A stretch of DNA of 64,000 bases from Pseudomonadota bacterium. GTDB taxonomy: Bacteria > Myxococcota_A > Polyangia > Haliangiales > Haliangiaceae. The notes under the pieces are model-generated. The model had not been told where the DNA came from and searched no databases. It saw only the letters and a list, made by a program, of their open reading frames with translations. A program made the position numbers and the translations under genes. This document shows positions 9,855-19,999 of the stretch, piece after piece. The stretch covers positions 1-64,000 of the forward strand of contig JAKSDA010000605.1 of the NCBI GenBank assembly GCA_022360315.1, in the 5' to 3' direction. The stretch's first letter is position 1; every line of letters starts with the position of its first letter.

Positions 9855-10684
9855 ATGGGGGGTTCAACGGTGAGCGAGCGGCAGAAACTACAATACACGA
9901 GTCGGCGATTTCTGACCAAGTGCGCTGTCGATGAATTGCCGAGCTACCGACCGCGGGTCAGGTGTGTGACTGTGTGGCGCCAGCTGGGCCGGCGGGCAGA
10001 CCTTTGCTGGCTCGGTGCTGTGGTGGCCTTTTTCGGCTGCATGTCGGGACAATTCCAGATCAGACGGCGAAGCCAGCGCGCTGGCCAGGTCGAGCACGGC
10101 CGGTCCCACAACACAGGCCGGACAGAGGAGTAAACTCGACCGGGCTCTCGACGCGATCGTCGCCACCTGTTCCCACGCATCGGGACAGGTACAGGTCCGC
10201 AGAGCGGGACAGGCGTTGTGGGAGGATGCCGCAATTGGGACTCCGTTGCGCGAGGGTGATTGGGTACGAACCGGTCCGCGCTCGTCAGCCCGCATACAGT
10301 TTTGGCGCAGTAGCGTACTCGAAATCGCAGAGAATTCGGCGATTATTATCGATACCCAGACCATGGCCGAACCGAACCCAGGTGCCGATTCCACAGGGGT
10401 CGTCAAAGGGTCGTGATCAATGTGCAAGAGGGCTCGGTGCGGGGGCGTGTGCCGGGCTGGAGTTCTCGGAGTCAGTCCGGGCCTGGGGCCGGGTCGCGGC
10501 CGATATTTGTAAAATCTCGCGACGAAAGAGCCCAGCTCATCCCTGGCGAGGGTGCAGCCAGGGAGGGGGTCTATACCTGGCGGGTAGCAGCGCGCGGTGC
10601 TGATGGGCGATATGGAGAGTTCGGTTTTGTCCGGCGCATTTTTTGCGAAACCGAAGTTGGGCGCGACCTTCTGGTCGCGCCCAA
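9855..10684 (+). pseudogene. FecR-domain protein relic with several frameshifts
   Basis: Homologous-looking pieces of one FecR-type protein are spread over all three frames. Frame from 9855: N-terminus (SERQKLQYTSRRF, DELPSYRPR) and a membrane helix (WLGAVVAFFGC). Frame from about 10080: LDRALDAIVA and the FecR strands up to a stop at 10414 (SGQVQVRRAG, GDWVRTGPRSSARI). Frame from 10413: INVQEGSVRG. A short piece in the third frame around 10457-10510, then back in frame (FVKSRDERAQ, GVYTWRVAARGADGRYGEFGF). At least three indels are needed to join them. Intact relatives in myxobacteria are single genes with a cytoplasmic N-terminus, one membrane helix and a periplasmic FecR domain. It is divergent from the PilZ-like gene. 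Assembly errors are an alternative, but several within 700 bases argue for decay. Confidence 0.6.
10657..10684 (+). terminator. Perfect 12-bp stem with TTCT loop at the end of the FecR relic
   Basis: The arms 10657-10668 and 10673-10684 are exactly complementary (TTGGGCGCGACC and its complement). No T-run follows, so it could be a Rho-independent-like stop without U-tract or an mRNA 3'-end stabiliser left from the ancestral gene. Confidence 0.5.
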
Positions 10685-10764
10685 ACACCGGGCACGATTG
10701 ATCGGCGGTTTCCTGTGGCAATGGCGTGCGGGTGTGCAATCGGGTCTGTCCGTAGCTCACCGGG

Positions 10765-11538
10765 TTACGTCGCCAGCGCCTGCACCGCCTCGGTGATGGC
10801 GAGGCTCGTGACGGTAAATCCAAAACAGGCCCGTACGTTGTAAAGCGTGGCTTCATAGCAGAACGAGGGCGACGAGGTCGCTGTGCAATCCTCGACAAGA
10901 ATCGTGTCGTAGCCGAGAAAGTTTGCATCCTGCAGCGTACACATCACACACTGGTCGGTATTGACTCCGGCAAAGAGCAGCGTGGTCACGCCGGCCTGGC
11001 GCAGTATAGAATCGAGTTGCGTATCCCAAAATCCGCTGATTCGATATTTGTCGACGTAGATATCATCGGGTCGATGGTCGAGCTCGTCGGCGATGGCAGC
11101 GGACCAGCTATCCCTGGTCAGGATCCGAGAACCGTCCGAAGAGGGCAGCGGATCGCCAATCCCCAGGCCACTGCCGAGGTTGTGAAAGGCATGGAGAGTG
11201 CTCGCCGAGAGATTGCGCCGATCGGCGCGGTTTCCCCAGTTGACCCACACGATGTGAGCACCGACCCGACGCAGCTCGGCAGTCAGTGCATTGATGGGCT
11301 CGAACAATGCCCGCGCCGGCTCGCAATCACCACCCAGGTGATCGACATAGCCACCCGGGCTGCAGAAATCGTTCTGCATGTCGACGATGAGCAGGGCAGT
11401 ACGCGCTATATCGATGCGAACCTGCCTGGGCTGTGCCGCAAACTCGATGGGTTTCGGCGGAACTGATTCGCGCACCATGTCGACACGCGCTTGAGAAACC
11501 CGCCATGCTGTTGCATTGAATGGTCCAACTACGTTCAT
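10765..11538 (-). CDS. Isochorismatase-family cysteine hydrolase
   Basis: 257 residues. The catalytic triad of the family is visible: Asp53 in VDMQNDF, Lys164 in VDKYRISGFWDT, and Cys197 in GVNTDQCVMCTLQDA, which follows the expected cis-peptide region. Members hydrolyse amides such as ureidoacrylate, N-carbamoylsarcosine or nicotinamide; the FWDTQL and TDQCVMCT context is closest to RutB-like or N-carbamoylsarcosine amidase-like enzymes, but no pyrimidine catabolic genes are nearby, so the substrate is open. Cytoplasmic. The ATG start has only a distant AAGG upstream. It converges on the FecR relic. Confidence 0.8.
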   Translation of the reverse strand: MNVVGPFNATAWRVSQARVDMVRESVPPKPIEFAAQPRQVRIDIARTALLIVDMQNDFCSPGGYVDHLGGDCEPARALFEPINALTAELRRVGAHIVWVNWGNRADRRNLSASTLHAFHNLGSGLGIGDPLPSSDGSRILTRDSWSAAIADELDHRPDDIYVDKYRISGFWDTQLDSILRQAGVTTLLFAGVNTDQCVMCTLQDANFLGYDTILVEDCTATSSPSFCYEATLYNVRACFGFTVTSLAITEAVQALAT

Positions 11539-12016
11539 TGCGCTGCTGATGCCTTTCGATCGATGAATTGTTCAAGCATCACAAAATAGGCCATGCGTAT
11601 GGCAATTTCAAAGATGTGTTACTCGGCGATGTATTACTCGGTGATAGGTTTCTGTAATCGAGCGTGACATCCGCATCTGCACGGCTATGAATTGTAACGA
11701 TACCTGCAGCATTTGGGTGCACTATGGTGCTGTCTACGCCGGTTCGTTTGCGACCGTCCGCTCACTGGCATAATCGCCGTGGCGACTACTCCCCCATTTC
11801 TCTGTTTTTGACCTTCGAGCTCCTTTCAGTCGGTGCAGCGATCTCTCGTAGATAGGGTCGCAGACCCGGATCTCGAGAACTTTATTGCCCTGGCATATGC
11901 GATGCAGAACCAGTGATTCATTACCGAATATGGTTTTTCGAGACGGTCGGATGGCACCTGCAAGCAGTCACAAATGGAAACGCAATGATGCCGACCGAGG
12001 TGTATGGGGACAAACC
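11539..12016. other. Intergenic region, AT-richer than its surroundings
   Basis: It separates the hydrolase from the glycosyltransferase and carries both promoters. A direct repeat of about 15 bases (GTGTTACTCGGCGAT at 11616, GTATTACTCGGTGAT at 11631) sits upstream of the hydrolase start and could be an operator. No gene recognised; the open frame reaching back to 11885 has non-coding-like composition (Arg/His/Cys rich). Confidence 0.5.
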
Positions 12017-12961
12017 GTGAGTGGAGCCTTGATGAGCGGGCCGGGAGTTGTCTTGGCAAACTCGGGTGCCGTGGCGCAGCGCATAGTATCCGGTGATGCA
12101 GAGGCAAGGGGTAGGGCCGGCGCAGAGGCATCGGGCAGCGCCAACAGCGGTATTGTGATCCCCCGCATTCTGCATTTTTACTGGGTGGGACGAGACATCG
12201 GTCAGGATGCAGTCGACAACATCAACAAATGGGCGAGCCGTGCCATGAATAGCGGGTGGCAAATATTTCTCTGGCACGACGGAGCCGGCTCGGACGCCAA
12301 GTCTCACGAGGGGATGAATGGTTCGGTGCAAGTACTGCGCATCAAAGAGTCCGATATTCATTCGACTCTGCGCGAGCCATACCAGATATTCATTCAGGCC
12401 GGCAACTATCCCGGGGCGTCTGACCTGGCGCGTTATTCCATTCTACTCGAGTACGGAGGCGTTTACGCAGATGTAGGTATCGGGCCGGGCGAGCTCGATT
12501 TCTCTGCTCCTCTGAGGATAGCGGGCGAGCTGCCCATCAAATTTGGCCCCCGGCTACGCGACGGCCAGGCGGTCAAAGACGTGCTCGAAGATCGGGGAGA
12601 TATCGCGGTAACCGCCGAAGCGGTGCAAGCAGCAGCGGCGAGAAGGAGAGAGGACGGCGCCTTTGGCAACCATTTCATCATGTCGCCGCGCAAGTCGCAC
12701 CTGATGGAAAAGCTGGTGTTTTTGATCGCGGCCGAGCTGGCTGTGTTGCGCAGTGAATTGACCGCGCTGGAAGCGTTTCTGATCACTGGCCAGGGGGCGG
12801 TGGCAAAACATCTCAACCAAAACCTGGCCGAGTGGATTCGGGCCAAATACATGAAGAGGGAGCTGATAACTCCTGATCAGGTGATCGGCAGAATCTTTGA
12901 TCAGCTGGTCACCGACCTGCCGCTGGAGTGGGTGCGTCCGGACAGCGAAGACCAGACCTAG
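12017..12961 (+). CDS. TcdA/TcdB-like GT-A glycosyltransferase with altered DXD motif
   Basis: About 314 residues from the GTG at 12017, which has GGGGA seven bases upstream; ATG at 12032 (GGAG upstream) is equally possible. After a disordered Gly/Ala/Ser-rich start, the GT domain begins at IPRILHFYWVG (about 48-58), followed by WQIFLWHD, then ASDLARYSILLEYGGVYADVG (about 135-154). This layout matches the DXD-sugar binding region of large clostridial toxins and related bacterial effectors, in which the motif reads Asp-Val-Asp. Here the second Asp is Gly (GGT codon at 12476-12478). The C-terminal half contains the helical GNHFIMSPRKSHLMEKLV segment typical of the family. No signal peptide. It could be an effector, a surface-sugar enzyme or an inactive paralogue. 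Confidence 0.65.
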   Translation: MSGALMSGPGVVLANSGAVAQRIVSGDAEARGRAGAEASGSANSGIVIPRILHFYWVGRDIGQDAVDNINKWASRAMNSGWQIFLWHDGAGSDAKSHEGMNGSVQVLRIKESDIHSTLREPYQIFIQAGNYPGASDLARYSILLEYGGVYADVGIGPGELDFSAPLRIAGELPIKFGPRLRDGQAVKDVLEDRGDIAVTAEAVQAAAARRREDGAFGNHFIMSPRKSHLMEKLVFLIAAELAVLRSELTALEAFLITGQGAVAKHLNQNLAEWIRAKYMKRELITPDQVIGRIFDQLVTDLPLEWVRPDSEDQT

Positions 12962-13049
12962 TACCATGTTCTTGCCTTCCTCGGCGCTGTCGGCAGTGAT
13001 CGCAGTGATGGGTGCATCGCCGGTCGGCAGCGGTCGTGGGAGCAGAAAT

Positions 13050-13655
13050 TTATCGCGCGATACCGGCGCTCAATGTGACGGCGACAGCCAATCGGCTGTC
13101 GATGCCGTCGATCAAGAGATGACCGGTGGTGTTGGCAGTGACTACCAGCGGGCCCCACACGCCCAGCTGGGTTCTGACTCCGCCTCCGATCACCGGCAGA
13201 AAGGGGCCGTATGCCGCACCGATGTCGCCGTGTAGAGCGATTTCGAACCCGGGTCGCGACGCCCCGGCAGCAAAGGCGAGGTTGACCACGAGCAGTCCCT
13301 GCTCTGCCGAGCGAGAACCTCGATAGCTCACACCCAGGCCATAGCGGCCGAAAAAACGGCCCGGGTAGAGGATCGTATCGGCGGCAAAACCCTGTCCCAC
13401 GGGCCCGGTGAGCGCGGCAAATCCGCCCACAGTCAACGCGCCGTGCGGCGCGGGATCGGGCGAATGCTCGGCGCGCCGCTGGTCGATGCTGGAATCATCC
13501 ACCGTCGGGTCATCGGTGCGCGAATCATGGGGGCGCGGAGCCGGCTGGCGACTGGCATTTTCGGTCTGGCCCGGCTCGGCCTGTGACGGCAGAGCAGCGA
13601 GTATGACCGGGGCCATCACGGCGATCACCAGAGTTTTTTTTGACGCCTGGGTCAC
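13050..13655 (-). CDS. Small exported Gly-rich protein downstream of the SctV gene
   Basis: About 201 residues from the GTG at 13655, chosen because it is followed directly by a signal peptide (KKTLVIAVMAPVILAALPSQA). Earlier in-frame sequence is antisense to the SctV gene and Arg/Cys/His rich. After a Pro/Asp-rich linker (about 30-65) the rest is Gly-rich alternating strands (LTVGGFAALTGPVGQGF, FGRYGLGVSYRG) resembling a small outer-membrane barrel, though it ends in AGIAR without the typical terminal Phe. It begins 29 bases after the stop of the export-gate gene and is probably co-transcribed with it. Function unknown. Confidence 0.55.
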   Translation of the reverse strand: MTQASKKTLVIAVMAPVILAALPSQAEPGQTENASRQPAPRPHDSRTDDPTVDDSSIDQRRAEHSPDPAPHGALTVGGFAALTGPVGQGFAADTILYPGRFFGRYGLGVSYRGSRSAEQGLLVVNLAFAAGASRPGFEIALHGDIGAAYGPFLPVIGGGVRTQLGVWGPLVVTANTTGHLLIDGIDSRLAVAVTLSAGIAR

Positions 13656-13684
13656 CGGGCCGAGTTCCGAATGGGCGGCGCAGT

Positions 13685-15612
13685 TCACGACACTCCGACT
13701 GTGCCCAGGGCGTCGATTTTGGTTGTGGGCAGGAGTTCGTCCGGCGCTAACACGATCATGTCGGGCAGCTCGTCCTGGACCATTTCGGCGGCAAAACGGC
13801 GGATATCGGGCGCGGCCAGGACAATCGCAAGAGAGTTTTTTGGCCCGGCATTGTTCTCCGCGGACCGCAATGAGGTCAGAATTTCGCGGGCCAATTCGGG
13901 TTCCAGAGCGAGCACCTGGCCAGCCTGGCTGCGCGCGGTGGCGGTGCGCAGTGCATCTTCGACCATGGGGTCGAGCAGCCATGCGGTCAACGCGCCGTCG
14001 GGTGCGTATTGCGCGGTGATCTGTCGGCGCAGTGCTTTGCGCACCCGTTCGGTCAGCTGGGCCGGATCGGTCGCCAATCGGCCCTGCACTTCGTTCGGCT
14101 GTGCCATGGCGTGAAAAATCGCCGGCAGATCGCGAATCGAGATGCGCTCGCGCACCAGTCGGCGCACGACCTCGGTGAGCAGGGGCAGGCCGATGAGAGC
14201 GGGCACGACCTCGCGTACCAGTGCGGGATGCTCGCGGCCGAGGTGGTCGACGAGAATCCGGACCTCTTGCATGCCGACAAACTCACTGGCATGGCTGGCC
14301 AGCGTCCGGCCAATGCGTTCGGTTGCGGCAGGGAGTGCGGCAGGTGCTTCATCCACGGCGAGGCCGAAAATGCGCAATCGATAGTGCCCCCTGGTCAGCT
14401 CGCTTTCGATTCGCACCTCGATCGGCGGCACCAGAATGCCGAGTTTGTCGCACAGCTCTCGACGCACGTCGTCGAGGGCATGGACGATGGAATCATCCGG
14501 ACGGGTTTTTTCGAGCTGGCCGATTTCGACTGCGATCGGCGGCTGGCTGGACAGGGTGAGCCGGGCCTCGGCTATTTTTCGACAGGCGTTGGCCCGCGCG
14601 GCGCTTTTGCGGTGTGCCGCGCTGCGGCTGGCCCTTCGGCGCCGGGACAGGCGTCCTGCCACGACGGCGCAGATCGCGCCCAGGGTCATGAATGGCACTG
14701 TTGGCAGTCCGGGAACCAGAGCCAGACCGAGCAGCAGAATTGCGGCAACTGCGACGGCGCGCGGCTGGGCCAGGACCTGGCTGACGATATCTCGGCCCAG
14801 GTGGGCGCCACCATCTTCGCTGGCCACTCGGGTGACGATGAGTCCAGCGGCAAGGGCGAGCAAGAGAGCGGGAAGCTGGGCGACCAGACCGTCGCCGATG
14901 GATAGCATTGAATAGAGCGATGCTGCCTGCCCGGCGCTCATATCGCGATAGCCGATGCCGACGATCAGTCCGCCGATCAGATTGATGATGGTTATCAAGA
15001 CCGCGGCAACGGTGTCGCCCTTGACGAACTTCATGGCGCCGTCCATGGCGCCGTAGAGCTGGGATTCGCGTTCGAGTGCCTTGCGCCGCGCGCGGGCTTC
15101 GCCGCGATCGACCAGGCCGGCGCGCACATCGGCGTCAATGGCCATCTGCTTGCCCGGCATGGCATCGAGGGCAAAGCGCGCAGCGACTTCGGCGACGCGT
15201 TCCGAGCCGCGCGCCACCACGGCGAACTGGATGATCGTGATGATGAGGAAGACCACCACCCCAACGACCAGATTGTCGGCTACTACGAAGCTGCCGAACG
15301 AACGCACGACCTCGCCAGGGTCGGCACCCGACAAGATCAGCCTGGTCGTGGCCACATTGAGGCCGAGGCGAAACAAGGTGGCGATGAGTAGGATAGTCGG
15401 GAACGTTGCGATGCTCATGGCGTCGCTCACGTACACCGCTACCATGAGCAAGATGATCGAAAGGGCGATGTTGAGCGAGAGCAAGAGATCGACCACAACG
15501 GTCGGCAGTGGCACGATCATCATTGCCACCACCGAAACCACGAGCGCGGCCAGGATAAGATCGGAATGGCGGGTTACCAGACTGTCCGTCGGCGGTACAC
15601 CGACCAACTGGT

Positions 15613-15616
<4 letters not shown>
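13685..15616 (-). CDS. sctV: SctV/FlhA-family export gate protein (type III secretion)
   Basis: 643 residues. The N-terminal half has about eight membrane helices; the FHIPEP signature region is clear (FALDAMPGKQMAIDADVRAGLVD at about 148-170, with the conserved GSERVAEVAARF just before). The C-terminal half (about 340-643) is the cytoplasmic ring domain. The family forms the nonameric gate of flagellar and non-flagellar type III secretion. The GTG start overlaps the stop of the upstream sigma factor by four bases, with GGGAGAG five bases upstream, so translation is coupled. No other secretion component (SctU, R, S, T, N, C) lies in the window. SctV rather than FlhA is chosen because no flagellar genes are present; the two are hard to separate by eye. 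Confidence 0.85.
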
Positions 15617-16635
<1,019 letters not shown>

Positions 16636-16816
16636 GTGTCTCTCCCCAAATCTACACTGTTTGCACTGCGCCCGGAAGGTATGTGGACCAGATGCAATGT
16701 GGCCTCTGCCGATCGAATTGCGATCGACAGAGTGGGCAGATGCAGTTGTCCCTGTGGCCGTGGTACCTTGTCCGGACAGTTCACCGGGCTGGTGAGTGCC
16801 GCGGTGATGGTGACCT

Positions 16817-18016
16817 GTGCAATATATCGATCGAAACACCGATGATGCGGCGACTATCATGGAAAGTAATCGCAAGCTACGCAAACCCGGCCTCGAGCAC
16901 TTCATCAAGTTCATCCGCAATCTATCGGCGCAGTCACCGCGGGTGATGTACGACCAGCTCGGCGAGCACGGCTACCGCGGTCAGGAATCAGCGCGTCGAG
17001 CGGTATGCTTGATGGCGTATCGCCACGTCCGGCGTATCAAGCGGATCTATCTCGACGGCGTGGATCGCCGCACACTGCCACTCAAGTCCAACTATCTCAT
17101 GGTCGGGCCGACCGGATGCGGCAAGACCTATCTGGTCGAGCTGTTATTCGGCAGGATTCTCAAATTGCCGACCGCACTGGTCGACATCACCACGTACTCC
17201 GAGACCGGATACGTCGGTCAGGATCCCAGTACCATCCTGACCCGTCTGCTTCACGCCGCCGATGACAACCCGATGCTCGCGTCCATTGGCATCGTGTGTC
17301 TGGACGAATTCGACAAGATTTCGTCGGGCCAGAACAACGCGATCTTCGCCGGCGCTGGTACGACCAAGGATGTGACCGGCATGGGGGTTCAGCGCGAGCT
17401 ACTCAAGATGCTCGAGGCCAGTGAAGTGGTGGTTCCGCTCGAGCTCACTCATTCGACGTACGGTGATCATGTCGTTCTTTCCACGGCTGACATCGCATTT
17501 GTTGCAGCGGGTGCGTTTTCGGGGTTCCAGCAGGTTTCGCACCGCCGCAACAACCGGGACAGCATCGGATTTGGCCGCGAGAGCTCGATACGCCGTTACG
17601 GCCCCGACGCCATTGCGGTCGATTTCACTGCCGAGGAAGTGGAGAGTGTCGCCAATTTCCAGGCCTACGGCTTTCTGCCCGAGCTGATCGCGCGATTTAC
17701 CCGGGTTGTACCCTTTTCGGCGCTCGATGCTGGCACCCTCAAGGACATTCTGGAAAGCGACGTGATCGACCGGATGAACCGCGAATTCAGCGACGAGGGT
17801 CTCGAATTCTCGGTCGACGAAGAGGTCCTCGACCACGTGGTGCAGGATGCATTGCGCCGCGAGACCGGCGCCCGAGGGCTGGCATCGACGCTGACCCGCC
17901 ATCTCGAAGAAGCGGCCTTCGACGCATTTGGCCGGCATTCTGGCGGGGCTGTGCGCGTTCGCATGAAAGCGGGCGAGATCGCCGTCGATCTCGATATCGA
18001 CACCACCGAGAGCTGA
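16817..18016 (+). CDS. ClpX-like AAA+ ATPase lacking the zinc-binding domain
   Basis: 399 residues. Walker A is GPTGCGKT (97-104), the pore loop GYVG is at 131-134 (GYVGQDPST; ClpX has GYVGEDVE), and Walker B with its sensor context is VCLDEFDKISS (160-170). The C-terminal D2-small domain of Clp ATPases (about 300-390) includes the sensor-2 region RRETGARGLASTL. The first 50 residues carry no Cys4 zinc finger, which in ClpX binds adaptors and substrates. No IGF/LGF ClpP-docking tripeptide is obvious in the expected loop. No clpP gene is nearby. It is divergent from the sigma factor gene, sharing a 180-base promoter region. Probably a specialised unfoldase or remodeller acting without ClpP. 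An alternative ATG start is at 16859. Confidence 0.75.
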   Translation: MQYIDRNTDDAATIMESNRKLRKPGLEHFIKFIRNLSAQSPRVMYDQLGEHGYRGQESARRAVCLMAYRHVRRIKRIYLDGVDRRTLPLKSNYLMVGPTGCGKTYLVELLFGRILKLPTALVDITTYSETGYVGQDPSTILTRLLHAADDNPMLASIGIVCLDEFDKISSGQNNAIFAGAGTTKDVTGMGVQRELLKMLEASEVVVPLELTHSTYGDHVVLSTADIAFVAAGAFSGFQQVSHRRNNRDSIGFGRESSIRRYGPDAIAVDFTAEEVESVANFQAYGFLPELIARFTRVVPFSALDAGTLKDILESDVIDRMNREFSDEGLEFSVDEEVLDHVVQDALRRETGARGLASTLTRHLEEAAFDAFGRHSGGAVRVRMKAGEIAVDLDIDTTES

Positions 18017-18658
18017 ACCGACAGTCGCGGTCACGCCGGTCGACGGTCGAAAAGAGCCGCGGGCGAGCCGTGCACAGGGCGAGTCGCGTATTATCCGGTC
18101 CATGAAGCCGGCAACCCGCGATAGCTGGAAAACGCTCCCCATGCCCGATGCGCGAACACGCCTGGAGTTTGCGTATTCATTGACTCCGGACCAATTCCCA
18201 GTTCGGATCAGGTCAGCTCGATCGCAAAACACCATATCGTTGGCCGCGCGCGTCGTAATCAGGACGACTGAGCCATGGCCGTAGCAGAGGTTTTGTGGCG
18301 CGAATAACCGGATGATCGACTCCATGGTGTGGGCCTGATTTGTCTGTTGTGGTTCTCGAACGTATCGAGCAAGCCGATGCCGACCAGCTGCAAGGCTGGG
18401 TCGAGTGCGTTGTCCCGGCGAGTTCTCTCGCCGAGGTTTTGATAGAGCGTTGGTTACTCGGTGCCCGGCAGGCACCGAGTGGCGTGGTCGAGTGACTGCC
18501 ACACCGCATGAGAGCGCGGTTGCGGCGATGCCTTGGCCTTGATGCACTTGCCCTGCACCGCGAGATCCACGTTCAGAGTGAACGCCTTGCCGGTGACGAA
18601 TGCGTTCCCGTATCTGTGGTGTCCGTGGCACAATGCCGGCAACTTCATGGAGAGCACG
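18017..18658. other. Gene-free 640-base region
   Basis: No reading frame here has coding character or a convincing start with a ribosome site. It contains one perfect inverted repeat (listed separately) and the promoter region of the oxidoreductase gene. Confidence 0.5.
18456..18480. repeat. Perfect 10-bp inverted repeat with 5-base loop
   Basis: The arms ACTCGGTGCC (18456-18465) and GGCACCGAGT (18471-18480) enclose CGGCA. No T-run follows on either strand, so it is not a classical terminator; an operator or RNA hairpin about 180 bases upstream of the oxidoreductase start is possible. Confidence 0.75.
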
Positions 18659-19672
18659 ATGCAAGCCTGGTTTATTCGCGCCTACGGAGATAATGACGTC
18701 GTCGAGCTGGGCGACGTGGCCAAACCCGACCCCGGTCCGCGCGACGTACTCATCGAGATGCGCGCAGCCAGCGTCAATCCGATCGACTGGAAGATCCGCA
18801 ATGGCATGCTCAAGCGGCTGATCCCGTACCAGTTTCCGCTCATCCTGGGCAACGATCTTGCCGGCGTCGTCGCCGGCAAGGGCGATGAGGTGAGCGAATT
18901 CGAAGTGGGCGATGAGGTATATGCCCGGCCCGACAAGCTGCGCATTGGCACGTTTGCCGAGTTCATCGCAGTGCGGGCCGATGAGGTGGCCAAAAAACCC
19001 AGAAATCTGTCGCTCGTCGAAGCCTCTTCGCTGCCCCTGGTGGGGCTGACCGCATGGCAGGCGATGATCGATATCGCCGGGGTCGAGCCTGGCCACAAAG
19101 TGCTCATTCAGGCCGGTGCGGGCGGCGTTGGGACGTTTGCCATCCAGCTCGCCAGGCATCTTGGCGCCCACGTCGCGACCACGGCCAGCGAGCCCAAACA
19201 CGCACTGTTGCGCGAACTCGGCGCCGATCAGGTGATCGATTACCGAAGTCGCGATTTTGCCGAAGTCCTCAGCGACTATCATATGGTGTTCGACATGCTC
19301 GGCGGCGAGGCACTAAAAAAAGCTTTTGCGGTCATAAGGCCCGGCGGCACAGTGGTATCGATCACCGGCGTTCCAGATCCCCAGTTCGCCCGCGAGTGGA
19401 ATCTTCCGGCCATGGCCAGGCTGGGGCTGCGATTGGTCAGCTGGCCAACTCGCCGGCGCGCAGCCAAGCGCGGTGCGACCTATCGATTTCTGCTCATGCG
19501 GTCGAGCGGCGAGCAGCTGACAAAGATCGCCCAGCTGGTCGAGCAGGGTGTTATCAAACCGGTCATCGACACAGTATTCGACTTCGATCAGGCCAAACAG
19601 GCCATCGCCCATGCCGAAAAAGGTCACGCCACGGGCAAAGTGGTGATCAGTCGCGACAAGTCTGCAGATTGA
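18659..19672 (+). CDS. NADP-dependent quinone oxidoreductase-like MDR protein
   Basis: 337 residues from the ATG at 18659, chosen because GGAGAG lies six bases upstream; an upstream in-frame ATG at 18647 overlaps that site. The N-terminal GroES-like domain (1-125) contains ASVNPIDWKIRNG and GNDLAGVV. The Rossmann domain has the nucleotide loop AGAGGVGTFAIQLA (about 148-161), and LGADQVIDYRS follows. The structural- and catalytic-zinc cysteines of alcohol dehydrogenases are absent, placing it among zinc-independent medium-chain quinone or enone reductases. It is monocistronic, with a strong terminator 75 bases downstream. Confidence 0.85.
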   Translation: MQAWFIRAYGDNDVVELGDVAKPDPGPRDVLIEMRAASVNPIDWKIRNGMLKRLIPYQFPLILGNDLAGVVAGKGDEVSEFEVGDEVYARPDKLRIGTFAEFIAVRADEVAKKPRNLSLVEASSLPLVGLTAWQAMIDIAGVEPGHKVLIQAGAGGVGTFAIQLARHLGAHVATTASEPKHALLRELGADQVIDYRSRDFAEVLSDYHMVFDMLGGEALKKAFAVIRPGGTVVSITGVPDPQFAREWNLPAMARLGLRLVSWPTRRRAAKRGATYRFLLMRSSGEQLTKIAQLVEQGVIKPVIDTVFDFDQAKQAIAHAEKGHATGKVVISRDKSAD

Positions 19673-19744
19673 GTACTGCGACCCGCAAGTACGTGCCCAG
19701 TAGAGGCAGTCAAACCCGGTCAAAACCCGGGTACAGGTGAGCGC

Positions 19745-19777
19745 GCCGGGGGCGCGGCGCAACCCCCGGCGGTTTTT
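19745..19777 (+). terminator. Intrinsic terminator of the oxidoreductase gene
   Basis: Stem GCCGGGGG (19745-19752) pairs with CCCCCGGC (19763-19770), followed by GGTTTTT. It lies 72 bases after the stop at 19672. Confidence 0.8.
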
Positions 19778-19999
19778 CCTTGCCCTCTCGGCATTGCGCG
19801 TACCGAGGGCAAAGGGCTGGTTTCTATCGAGCGCAAGCTGCAGCGATCCGCAGCATGCGCACCGCCGAACGCACGATTTTTGCCCGCTTCTTGCGCTTCC
19901 TCTCGTCCTTGCCGGTCATCGCCTGTCGCCCTGAAATATTGTGACAATAATATTATGGCAAGGAGTATCGGCAGAAATATGCACAGCGCGGGGCTTGAC

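Noticed and set aside
13655-13982. Extending the small exported protein upstream to 13982
   Set aside because: The extension overlaps the SctV gene, is Arg/His/Cys rich, and would place the signal peptide in the middle of the protein.
17399-19282. Open frame of over 600 codons on the minus strand under the ClpX-like and oxidoreductase genes
   Set aside because: Antisense to two genes with full motifs; no recognisable domain and no ribosome site.
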